This document shows, piece after piece, positions 6,634 to 11,209 of a stretch of DNA of 11,209 nt (its first letter is position 1; every line of letters begins with the position of its first letter). The translations under genes and the position numbers were made by a program. The notes beneath the pieces were generated by a model. The model saw only the letters and a list, made by a program, of their open reading frames with translations. It ran no database searches and was not told the origin of the DNA. This DNA is from an uncultured Aggregatibacter sp. (lineage in GTDB: Bacteria > Pseudomonadota > Gammaproteobacteria > Enterobacterales > Pasteurellaceae): positions 1 to 11,209 of the forward strand of contig NZ_CABFLM010000078.1 in assembly GCF_901873365.1 (NCBI RefSeq), read 5' to 3'.

Positions 6634-7122
6634 GTGAAAATACATGGCGAACTTTTTATTTGCGTGGATATCCAATTGAAATATAAAAACAACCAATCTG
6701 TCCTTGTTGTCATTTATGCCAAAGAGAGCGGCAGAGTGCTTATGCTACAACGGCGAGACGATGCGGATTTCTGGCAATCGGTCACCGGTTCTTTGGAAGA
6801 ACATGAAATGCCGTATGACGCGGCAGTGCGTGAAGTTTGGGAAGAAGTGCGGTTAAAAACGCCGTCAAAAAGCACCGCACTTTTAGATTGTCATGAAAGC
6901 GTAACGTTTGAAATTTTTCCGCATTTCCGCTATAAATACGCACCGAATGTTACCCACTGCCGAGAGCACTGGTTTTTGTTGGCCGTGGAGCAGGAATTTA
7001 CCCCTGAATTAACCGAACATCTCGCTTTTCAATGGGTTTCGCCGGCACAGGCGGTGCAGATGACGAAATCGCCTAATAATGCAGAAGCGATAAGAAAATA
7101 TTTATTTAATTTGACAAAATAG
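6634..7122 (+). CDS. nudB: Dihydroneopterin triphosphate diphosphatase (Nudix), start uncertain
   Basis: NudB removes pyrophosphate from dihydroneopterin triphosphate, an early step of folate synthesis, and also hydrolyses dATP in vitro. From the GTG at 6634 the frame gives 162 residues, against 150 in E. coli. The Nudix box runs from Gly52 to Leu74 (G52, E58, REVWEEV 66-72). The consensus Gly near its end is Arg73; E. coli also lacks Gly there. The flanks LVVIYA, VLMLQRRDD, DFWQSVTGS and TEHLAF match E. coli NudB. No ATG is in frame near the start. GTG at 6634 and GTG at 6664 are possible, but TTG at 6676 would give MKYKNNQS, 148 residues, the best fit to the E. coli N-terminus. None has a strong ribosome binding site. 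yebC follows 12 bp later, so the two are probably co-transcribed. Two opposed uptake signals lie inside the gene. Confidence 0.9.
   Translation: MKIHGELFICVDIQLKYKNNQSVLVVIYAKESGRVLMLQRRDDADFWQSVTGSLEEHEMPYDAAVREVWEEVRLKTPSKSTALLDCHESVTFEIFPHFRYKYAPNVTHCREHWFLLAVEQEFTPELTEHLAFQWVSPAQAVQMTKSPNNAEAIRKYLFNLTK
6845..6853 (+). repeat. DNA uptake signal inside nudB (first of pair)
   Basis: This perfect AAGTGCGGT core covers the end of the Nudix box, read as Glu71-Val72-Arg73-Leu74. It can pair with the opposed copy 20 nt downstream. Confidence 0.9.
6874..6882 (-). repeat. DNA uptake signal inside nudB (second of pair)
   Basis: This perfect ACCGCACTT core is read as Thr81-Ala82-Leu83. Together with 6845-6853 it forms a potential 9-bp hairpin, extendable by a G-U and an A-T pair, with a 20-nt loop and TTTT right after. 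Confidence 0.9.
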
Positions 7123-7134
7123 AAGGAAAACAAC

Positions 7135-7875
7135 ATGGCAGGCCATAGTAAGTGGGCAAATATTAAACACCGTAAAGCGGCGCAAGATGCGCAACGTGGC
7201 AAAATTTTTACTAAATTAATTCGTGAATTGGTGACCGCAGCAAAAATCGGTGGCGGCGATGTGGGATCGAACCCACGTTTACGTGCGGCAGTGGATAAAG
7301 CGCTCAGCAACAACATGACCCGTGATACCATTAACCGTGCTATTGAGCGTGGTGTTGGTGGTGGGGATGACACCAATATGGAAACCAAAATCTATGAAGG
7401 TTACGGCCCGGGTGGCACGGCTGTCATGGTGGAATGTTTGAGCGATAACGCCAACCGTACCATTTCCCAAGTTCGTCCAAGTTTTACCAAATGTGGCGGT
7501 AACTTAGGTACAGAAGGTTCTGTTGGTTATTTGTTCAGTAAAAAAGGATTGATTTTAGTTCTCCAAGCGGATGAAGATGCCTTAATGGAAGCGGCAATCG
7601 AAGCAGGTGCAGATGATGTTCAACCGCAAGATGACGGTTCTTTTGAAATTTATACCGCTTGGGAAGAATTAGGTTCCGTACGCGATGGCATTGAAGCGGC
7701 AGGCTTTAAAGTGCAAGAAGCGGAAGTAACAATGATTCCATCAACGACAGTGGATTTAGATGCGGAAACTGCACCGAAACTATTGCGTTTAATTGATATG
7801 TTGGAAGACTGTGATGACGTACAAAACGTTTATCACAATGGTGAAATTAGCGATGAAGTCGCTGCAATGCTATAA
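7135..7875 (+). CDS. yebC: YebC/PmpR family regulatory protein
   Basis: The 246 residues match the family's usual length and its signature N-terminus MAGHSKWANIKHRKAAQD, with the conserved GYGPGG (89-94) and the glycine-rich GGNLGTEGSVGYLF region (120-133). Family members were first described as DNA-binding transcription regulators; more recent work on YebC proteins points to a role in translation, relieving ribosome stalling at difficult sequences. I cannot decide between these from sequence. AGAAGGA (7121-7127) is a strong ribosome binding site with 7-bp spacing. The gene starts 12 bp after nudB, and its TAA stop overlaps the ribosome binding site of the following lipoprotein gene, so nudB, yebC and the lipoprotein form one transcription unit. 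The E. coli neighbourhood nudB-yebC-ruvC is the same except for the lipoprotein. Confidence 0.95.
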   Translation: MAGHSKWANIKHRKAAQDAQRGKIFTKLIRELVTAAKIGGGDVGSNPRLRAAVDKALSNNMTRDTINRAIERGVGGGDDTNMETKIYEGYGPGGTAVMVECLSDNANRTISQVRPSFTKCGGNLGTEGSVGYLFSKKGLILVLQADEDALMEAAIEAGADDVQPQDDGSFEIYTAWEELGSVRDGIEAAGFKVQEAEVTMIPSTTVDLDAETAPKLLRLIDMLEDCDDVQNVYHNGEISDEVAAML

Positions 7876-7884
7876 GGAGCATTT

Positions 7885-8316
7885 ATGAAATTTGTTAAAG
7901 TATTATCTGCGGTTGCAACGGTTGCTATTTTGAGCGCTTGCTCTAATGCAACGGCAAAAATGGAAGAAAAAGCGGTTGGTGCAATGCCGAGCATTACGGA
8001 TAAAACCGTGGTGTATTCTTGCAACAAGAAAACCGTGACTGCCGTGTATCAATTTGAAGGTCAAGAACCGACAGGTGCAATGGTGATGGTCGGCAATAAA
8101 GTGATTGCAAAAGACTTTGCTCGCGATGCGTCTCAAAAAGATTTTACCGCATTTACTTCCGGCAACTATGTGTGGAATGTGGACAGCGGTTTAACCTTGG
8201 ATAAATTTGATTCTGTCGTGCCGGTAAATCTTTTACAAAAAGGCAAAAAAGCCGACAAAATCATCGTGAAAAACTGTGATGTGAATGCGAAAGCGACCGC
8301 AAAAGCAAATCAATAA
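7885..8316 (+). CDS. Putative lipoprotein, MliC/lysozyme-inhibitor-like
   Basis: This 143-residue protein starts with a classic lipoprotein signal: MKFVK, a hydrophobic stretch and the lipobox LSAC, giving a lipidated Cys19 followed by Ser20, which favours outer-membrane placement. The mature part has two cysteines, Cys46 in VVYSC and Cys131 in IIVKNCDV, placed like the disulfide pair of the MliC/PliC C-type lysozyme inhibitors (YxC near the start, NNC near the end). TSGNYVW (91-97) resembles their SGxxY core motif. The match is to a pattern, not a close sequence identity, so the function is a proposal; a related adhesin-complex-type protein is an alternative. TAAGGAG (7873-7879) is an excellent ribosome binding site. 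The gene is 9 bp from yebC and is followed by a strong terminator. It separates yebC from ruvC, unlike E. coli. Confidence 0.75.
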   Translation: MKFVKVLSAVATVAILSACSNATAKMEEKAVGAMPSITDKTVVYSCNKKTVTAVYQFEGQEPTGAMVMVGNKVIAKDFARDASQKDFTAFTSGNYVWNVDSGLTLDKFDSVVPVNLLQKGKKADKIIVKNCDVNAKATAKANQ

Positions 8317-8333
8317 ACTTTCACTTCAAATAA

Positions 8334-8363
8334 AAACGGCTAGATTTTCTAGCCGTTTGTTTT
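8334..8363 (+). terminator. Rho-independent terminator of the nudB-yebC-lipoprotein unit
   Basis: An 11-bp perfect stem pairs AAACGGCTAGA (8334-8344) with TCTAGCCGTTT (8348-8358) around a TTT loop, followed by a T-rich run to 8363. It contains no uptake signal. It ends 10 bp before the ruvC start codon. Confidence 0.9.
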
Positions 8364-8373
8364 ATACCTAATT

Positions 8374-8946
8374 ATGACAATTATTTTAGGCATTGACCCT
8401 GGTTCTCGTGTGACAGGTTATGGCGTTATCCGACAAACCGGGCGACAATTGGAATACCTTGGCAGTGGGGCGATTCGTACTCAAGTAGACGATTTACCGA
8501 CTCGTTTAAAACGTATTTATGCCGGCGTGACGGAAATCATCACGCAATTTCAACCGGATATGTTTGCGATTGAACAAGTGTTTATGGCAAAAAATGCGGA
8601 TTCAGCCCTGAAACTTGGGCAGGCACGTGGCACGGCGATTGTTGCGGCAGTGAATCATGATTTGCCGGTGTTTGAATATGCCGCCCGTTTAGTCAAACAA
8701 ACCGTGGTCGGTATTGGTTCGGCGGATAAAATTCAAGTGCAGGATATGGTGACTCGTATTCTGAAACTTTCCGATAAGCCACAAGCCGATGCGGCGGATG
8801 CTTTAGCGATCGCCATTACGCATGCCCATTCCATACAGCACTCTTTCCATGTGGCAGATGCCGCGGGTCAAAACGAAACGCAGGAAAAATTGACCGCACT
8901 TTTGCGCACGCGATATAGTCGAGGCCGTTTCCGTTTAAAAATTTAA
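8374..8946 (+). CDS. ruvC: Holliday junction endodeoxyribonuclease RuvC
   Basis: RuvC cuts Holliday junctions symmetrically in complex with RuvAB during recombinational repair. The RNase H-like fold starts with ILGIDPGSRVTGYGV. The four catalytic acids are present: Asp8, Glu67 (AIEQVF), Asp139 and Asp142 (ADAADALA); Lys108 and Lys119 match the basic residues of E. coli RuvC. The protein has 190 residues against 173 in E. coli. The extra C-terminal tail is basic and contains Thr174-Ala175-Leu176 encoded by a perfect uptake signal. The ATG at 8374 aligns with the family start, but there is no Shine-Dalgarno sequence, and a strong terminator ends 10 bp upstream. Expression may depend on readthrough or on a promoter hidden in the terminator. 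The stop codon abuts the SOS box of ruvAB. Confidence 0.97.
   Translation: MTIILGIDPGSRVTGYGVIRQTGRQLEYLGSGAIRTQVDDLPTRLKRIYAGVTEIITQFQPDMFAIEQVFMAKNADSALKLGQARGTAIVAAVNHDLPVFEYAARLVKQTVVGIGSADKIQVQDMVTRILKLSDKPQADAADALAIAITHAHSIQHSFHVADAAGQNETQEKLTALLRTRYSRGRFRLKI
8893..8901 (-). repeat. DNA uptake signal inside ruvC
   Basis: This perfect ACCGCACTT core codes for Thr174-Ala175-Leu176, just beyond the point where E. coli RuvC ends. Confidence 0.9.
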
Positions 8947-8964
8947 CTGGATATTTATCCAGTT
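8945..8964. promoter_or_regulatory. LexA (SOS) box controlling ruvAB
   Basis: AACTGGATATTTATCCAGTT is a palindrome with perfect 8-bp arms that fits the gammaproteobacterial LexA pattern CTG-N10-CAG with an AT-rich centre. It resembles the known LexA site in front of E. coli ruvAB as I recall it. It overlaps a possible -35 of ruvA and lies 45 bp before its ATG, so LexA binding should block ruvAB transcription until DNA damage. The same dyad followed by TTTTATTTTAT can also be read as a weak terminator for ruvC. Confidence 0.85.
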
Positions 8965-8976
8965 TTATTTTATGCT
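8948..8976 (+). promoter_or_regulatory. Possible promoter of ruvAB
   Basis: TGGATA (8948-8953, 4 of 6), a 17-bp spacer and TATGCT (8971-8976, 4 of 6) give a weak promoter whose -35 lies inside the LexA box. Transcription would start about 27 nt before the ruvA ATG. The boxes alone are weak; the main support is their position relative to the operator. Confidence 0.4.
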
Positions 8977-9009
8977 ACGCGCAATTTTTTACAGATAACT
9001 AGGATTGCT

Positions 9010-9624
9010 ATGATTGGTCATCTCACCGGCATTTTAATGGAAAAACAGCCACCGGAAATTTTGTTGGATGTGCAGGGGGTCGGCTATGAATTGTTGTTGC
9101 CGATGACAAGTTTTTATCATCTTCCCGAAGTGGGCAAACAAACCAGCTTATTTACCCATTTGGTCGTGCGTGAAGATGCTCATTTGCTCTTTGGATTTGC
9201 ACAAAAAACAGACCGCACTTTATTTCGTGAATTGATCAAAACCAATGGTGTAGGCCCTAAATTGGCGTTGGCAATTTTATCTGCCATGTCGGTAGATGAG
9301 TTTGCGTATGCAATTGAACGTGAAGAATTGTCAAAATTAGTGAAGATTCCCGGTGTCGGTAAAAAAACGGCTGAAAGGCTCTTAGTTGAGCTCAAAGGCA
9401 AATTTAAAGGTGTAAAAAATAACGATTTCTTTATGCAAGCGGATCATTTGCCAAGTCTTAGCATGGAAACCATTGCAACCACTGAGCCTTCTAATGAGGC
9501 TGTTGCCGCATTGATCGCCTTGGGCTATAAGCCGATCGATGCAGAGAAAATGGTGAAAAAAGTGTCTAAACCGGAGCTTTCCAGTGAGCAGTTAATTCGT
9601 GAAGCTTTAAAAGCCGCATTGTAA
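9010..9624 (+). CDS. ruvA: Holliday junction branch migration protein RuvA
   Basis: RuvA binds the Holliday junction as a tetramer and recruits the RuvB motor. The 204 residues match E. coli (203). Domain I (OB-fold, about 1-64) contains VVREDAHLLFGF with the acidic-pin residues Glu55 and Asp56 that guide strand separation. Domain II has the two helix-hairpin-helix motifs, NGVGPKLALAIL (79-90) and PGVGKKTAERL (114-124). Domain III (about 155-204, EAVAALIALGYKP to the end) binds RuvB. AGGA (9001-9004) lies 5 bp before the ATG, and the start matches the family (MIG). ruvB follows 15 bp later in the same operon, under the upstream LexA box. An internal uptake signal is read as Asp-Arg-Thr-Leu in the conserved RTLF stretch. 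Confidence 0.97.
   Translation: MIGHLTGILMEKQPPEILLDVQGVGYELLLPMTSFYHLPEVGKQTSLFTHLVVREDAHLLFGFAQKTDRTLFRELIKTNGVGPKLALAILSAMSVDEFAYAIEREELSKLVKIPGVGKKTAERLLVELKGKFKGVKNNDFFMQADHLPSLSMETIATTEPSNEAVAALIALGYKPIDAEKMVKKVSKPELSSEQLIREALKAAL
9212..9220 (-). repeat. DNA uptake signal inside ruvA
   Basis: This perfect ACCGCACTT core is read out of the Thr-Ala-Leu frame as Asp68-Arg69-Thr70-Leu71, where E. coli RuvA already has Arg-Thr-Leu. The signal here costs little protein change. Confidence 0.9.
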
Positions 9625-9639
9625 TTTGAGATAGACAAG

Positions 9640-10653
9640 ATGATTGAAGCAGACAGAATTATCAGTGCCACGGCAAAATTAGACGAAGATGTCATTGATC
9701 GTGCCATTCGTCCAAAATTGCTGGCGGATTATGTGGGACAACCACAAGTTTGCGAACAAATGGAAATTTTCATCAAAGCGGCACAATTACGTCAGGATGC
9801 GTTAGATCATTTGTTGATTTTTGGCCCGCCGGGATTGGGAAAAACCACGCTGGCTAATATTGTTGCCAATGAGATGGGCGTAAATATTCGCACGACATCC
9901 GGTCCGGTTTTGGAAAAAGCAGGTGATTTAGCCGCAATGCTGACAAATCTTGAACCTCATGATGTGTTGTTTATTGATGAAATTCATCGCCTTTCACCGG
10001 CCATTGAAGAAGTATTGTATCCGGCAATGGAAGATTATCAGTTAGACATCATGATTGGTGAAGGCCCGGCTGCCCGCTCTATTAAATTGGATTTACCGCC
10101 TTTTACGCTTATCGGTGCGACAACTCGGGCGGGTTCTTTAACCTCGCCATTGCGCGATCGTTTTGGCATTGTGCAACGCTTGGAATTTTATTCCGTGCAT
10201 GATTTAACGTCCATTGTGTCAAGAAGTGCGGTCTGTTTGCAGCTTAAAATTGATGATTCGGCAGCCTATGAGATAGCTCGTCGTTCTCGCGGAACACCGC
10301 GAATTGCGAATCGCTTATTACGTCGAGTACGAGATTATGCCGATGTGCGTAATAACGGTGTGATTACCGAAGCCATTGCGAAGGCTGCATTATCGATGCT
10401 GGATATTGACGATGCCGGGTTTGATTATTTGGACAGGAAGTTGCTGACAGCCGTTTTAGAGCGTTTTGATGGTGGTCCGGTGGGATTAGACAATTTAGCC
10501 GCGGCTATTGGGGAAGAGCGGGATACTATTGAAGATGTGCTGGAACCTTATTTAATTCAGCAGGGATTCTTACAACGAACACCGCGAGGAAGAATGGCGA
10601 CCTCAACGACTTATCGCCATTTTGGCATTGAAAAAATGCCTCGAGAAGACTAA
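9640..10653 (+). CDS. ruvB: Holliday junction branch migration ATPase RuvB
   Basis: RuvB is the AAA+ hexameric motor that drives branch migration with RuvA. The 337 residues are a normal length. The sequence shows Walker A GPPGLGKT (62-69), Walker B FIDEIH (111-116), sensor 1 GATTRAG (159-165), the arginine finger in LRDRFG (171-176, Arg174 by analogy with E. coli) and sensor 2 RGTPRIANRL (217-226). The C-terminal winged-helix DNA-binding domain covers about 260-330. The start ATG at 9640 fits the family N-terminus; the ribosome binding site is poor (GAGA near 9628), suggesting translation coupled to ruvA, 15 bp upstream. An internal uptake signal is read as Ser-Ala-Val. Confidence 0.97.
   Translation: MIEADRIISATAKLDEDVIDRAIRPKLLADYVGQPQVCEQMEIFIKAAQLRQDALDHLLIFGPPGLGKTTLANIVANEMGVNIRTTSGPVLEKAGDLAAMLTNLEPHDVLFIDEIHRLSPAIEEVLYPAMEDYQLDIMIGEGPAARSIKLDLPPFTLIGATTRAGSLTSPLRDRFGIVQRLEFYSVHDLTSIVSRSAVCLQLKIDDSAAYEIARRSRGTPRIANRLLRRVRDYADVRNNGVITEAIAKAALSMLDIDDAGFDYLDRKLLTAVLERFDGGPVGLDNLAAAIGEERDTIEDVLEPYLIQQGFLQRTPRGRMATSTTYRHFGIEKMPRED
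10224..10232 (+). repeat. DNA uptake signal inside ruvB
   Basis: This perfect AAGTGCGGT core is read as Ser196-Ala197-Val198 in the lid-domain region of RuvB. Confidence 0.9.
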
Positions 10654-10658
10654 AAAAT

Positions 10659-10688
10659 AAAAGGCTCATTCAATCAAATAAGCTTTTT
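10659..10688. terminator. Weak hairpin between convergent ruvB and DUF5339-like gene
   Basis: AAAAGGCT (10659-10666) can pair with AGCTTTT (10681-10687) with one bulged G and a 14-nt loop. A-runs and T-runs flank the stem, so it could act in both directions, but it is weak. No other terminator candidate lies in the 48-bp gap. Confidence 0.35.
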
Positions 10689-10701
10689 GTTTCGTGAGAA
10701 A

Positions 10702-11043
10702 TTACTGTGTTTGTTGCTGTTGTTTCATGCTGTTGAGTTTCGCCATGGCAACATCGCAACTTTTAATTTGCGTAGCTAACTCCATTTCAAGAATTTGTTT
10801 TTTACTTTGATTGAGCTTACTACGGATTTTATTGACTTGAGGGTGTGTACCCGGTTGTTTCTCCGCTTCCGCAATCAAATTTTCGGTTTCACTGAATAAA
10901 TCCTTGCACTGTTGTGGAACGTTAGCAATGGATTTTGCGTTTTTGTCTTTATCCACGTCTGCGGCATTGGCTACATTTGAAACACTTGCAACCATCATTG
11001 TCGTGAAAAGTGCGGTAAAAATGTGCGTTATTTTTTGTGTCAT
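10702..11043 (-). CDS. Exported DUF5339-like protein
   Basis: The 113-residue protein has a clear Sec signal peptide with a probable cleavage after ANA (about 25-27). The mature part is small, charged and helical, with two cysteines, Cys46 in PQQCKDLF and Cys96 in IKSCDVAMAKL. This spacing of two Cys with a helical middle, KxxL-rich and ending in a Gln-rich tail, resembles the DUF5339 family found in Haemophilus and relatives. Its function is not known; the cell location should be the periplasm. AAAAAGG (complement of 11051-11057) is a suitable ribosome binding site 8 bp before the ATG. The gene converges on ruvB and stands alone on its strand. An uptake signal encodes Thr10-Ala11-Leu12 in the signal-peptide core. 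Confidence 0.8.
   Translation of the reverse strand: MTQKITHIFTALFTTMMVASVSNVANAADVDKDKNAKSIANVPQQCKDLFSETENLIAEAEKQPGTHPQVNKIRSKLNQSKKQILEMELATQIKSCDVAMAKLNSMKQQQQTQ
11008..11016 (+). repeat. DNA uptake signal in the signal-peptide region
   Basis: This perfect AAGTGCGGT core is followed by AAAAAT. On the coding strand it reads ACC GCA CTT, giving Thr-Ala-Leu in the hydrophobic part of the DUF5339-like signal peptide. Confidence 0.9.
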
Positions 11044-11174
11044 ATTGAAGCCTTTTTGTTGTTCAAGTTATCTTCAAAGTGTAAATCTTGCATGAAGTTA
11101 TCAGAATCCCCTTGTGATGTCTAGTCTCTTTTTTCGAACCCCCCTTATTTTTATGCAGTTAAAGTGAATAGATG

Positions 11175-11202
11175 TTGAAATTATGTTAATAGAATATATA
11201 AT
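11175..11202 (+). promoter_or_regulatory. Promoter at the window edge for a gene beyond it
   Basis: TTGAAA (11175-11180, 5 of 6), a 16-bp spacer and a perfect TATAAT (11197-11202) point rightwards out of the window. The gene it would serve is not visible. The DUF5339-like gene runs the other way, so the intergenic region is divergent if a plus-strand gene follows. Confidence 0.5.
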
Positions 11203-11209
11203 TTGATCC

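Noticed and set aside
7261..7276. GTGGG-ATCGAA-CCCAC resembles a tRNA T-arm or an attachment site
   Set aside because: The loop has six bases instead of seven, no other tRNA arm is near, and the bases encode the conserved DVGSNPRLR stretch of YebC.
11139..11144. A run of six C as a possible phase-variable tract
   Set aside because: Six bases is short for a slippage-prone tract, and it lies in neither a gene nor a recognised promoter.

Overview
The window is a piece of a Pasteurellaceae chromosome, most likely Aggregatibacter or a close Haemophilus relative. The main evidence is twelve perfect copies of the 9-bp DNA uptake signal AAGTGCGGT (or its complement ACCGCACTT) in 11.2 kb, about one per 0.9 kb. 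This is the Haemophilus-type signal rather than the Actinobacillus pleuropneumoniae type. Protein similarity to Escherichia coli orthologues and the presence of a DUF5339-like exported protein agree with this. I cannot name the species from sequence alone.

Layout from left to right. gdhA (NADP-type glutamate dehydrogenase, +) converges on cmoA (tRNA wobble modification, -) across a bidirectional terminator built from two opposed uptake signals. cmoA diverges from aspS (aspartyl-tRNA synthetase, +). A 418-bp non-coding stretch follows, with a good terminator, an uptake signal, a perfect (TAC)11 microsatellite and a strong promoter. Next come a 121-residue four-helix membrane protein of unknown function and a divergent NRAMP-family transporter whose usual metal-binding residues are missing. 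After a second terminator made of paired uptake signals come nudB, yebC and a small lipoprotein gene with a lysozyme-inhibitor-like pattern, closely spaced. Then ruvC, ruvA and ruvB (Holliday junction resolvasome) follow. ruvAB has its own LexA/SOS operator between ruvC and ruvA. A convergent DUF5339-like exported protein and a promoter at the window edge close the region.

The backbone aspS-nudB-yebC-ruvC-ruvA-ruvB is the conserved gammaproteobacterial order. The accessory material is what interrupts it: the membrane protein and NRAMP-like gene between aspS and nudB, and the lipoprotein between yebC and ruvC. The housekeeping genes serve tRNA charging and modification, nucleotide-pool and folate metabolism, translation or transcription control, and recombinational repair. 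The resolvasome operon is likely SOS-induced.

I do not see an undescribed multi-gene system here. The points most worth a second look are the (TAC)11 tract and operator-like palindrome upstream of the unknown membrane protein, the NRAMP relative without canonical ligands, the cluster of two inverted uptake-signal pairs around the start of nudB, and the SOS box that can also read as a terminator. No tRNA, rRNA, CRISPR array, insertion sequence or prophage gene was found.
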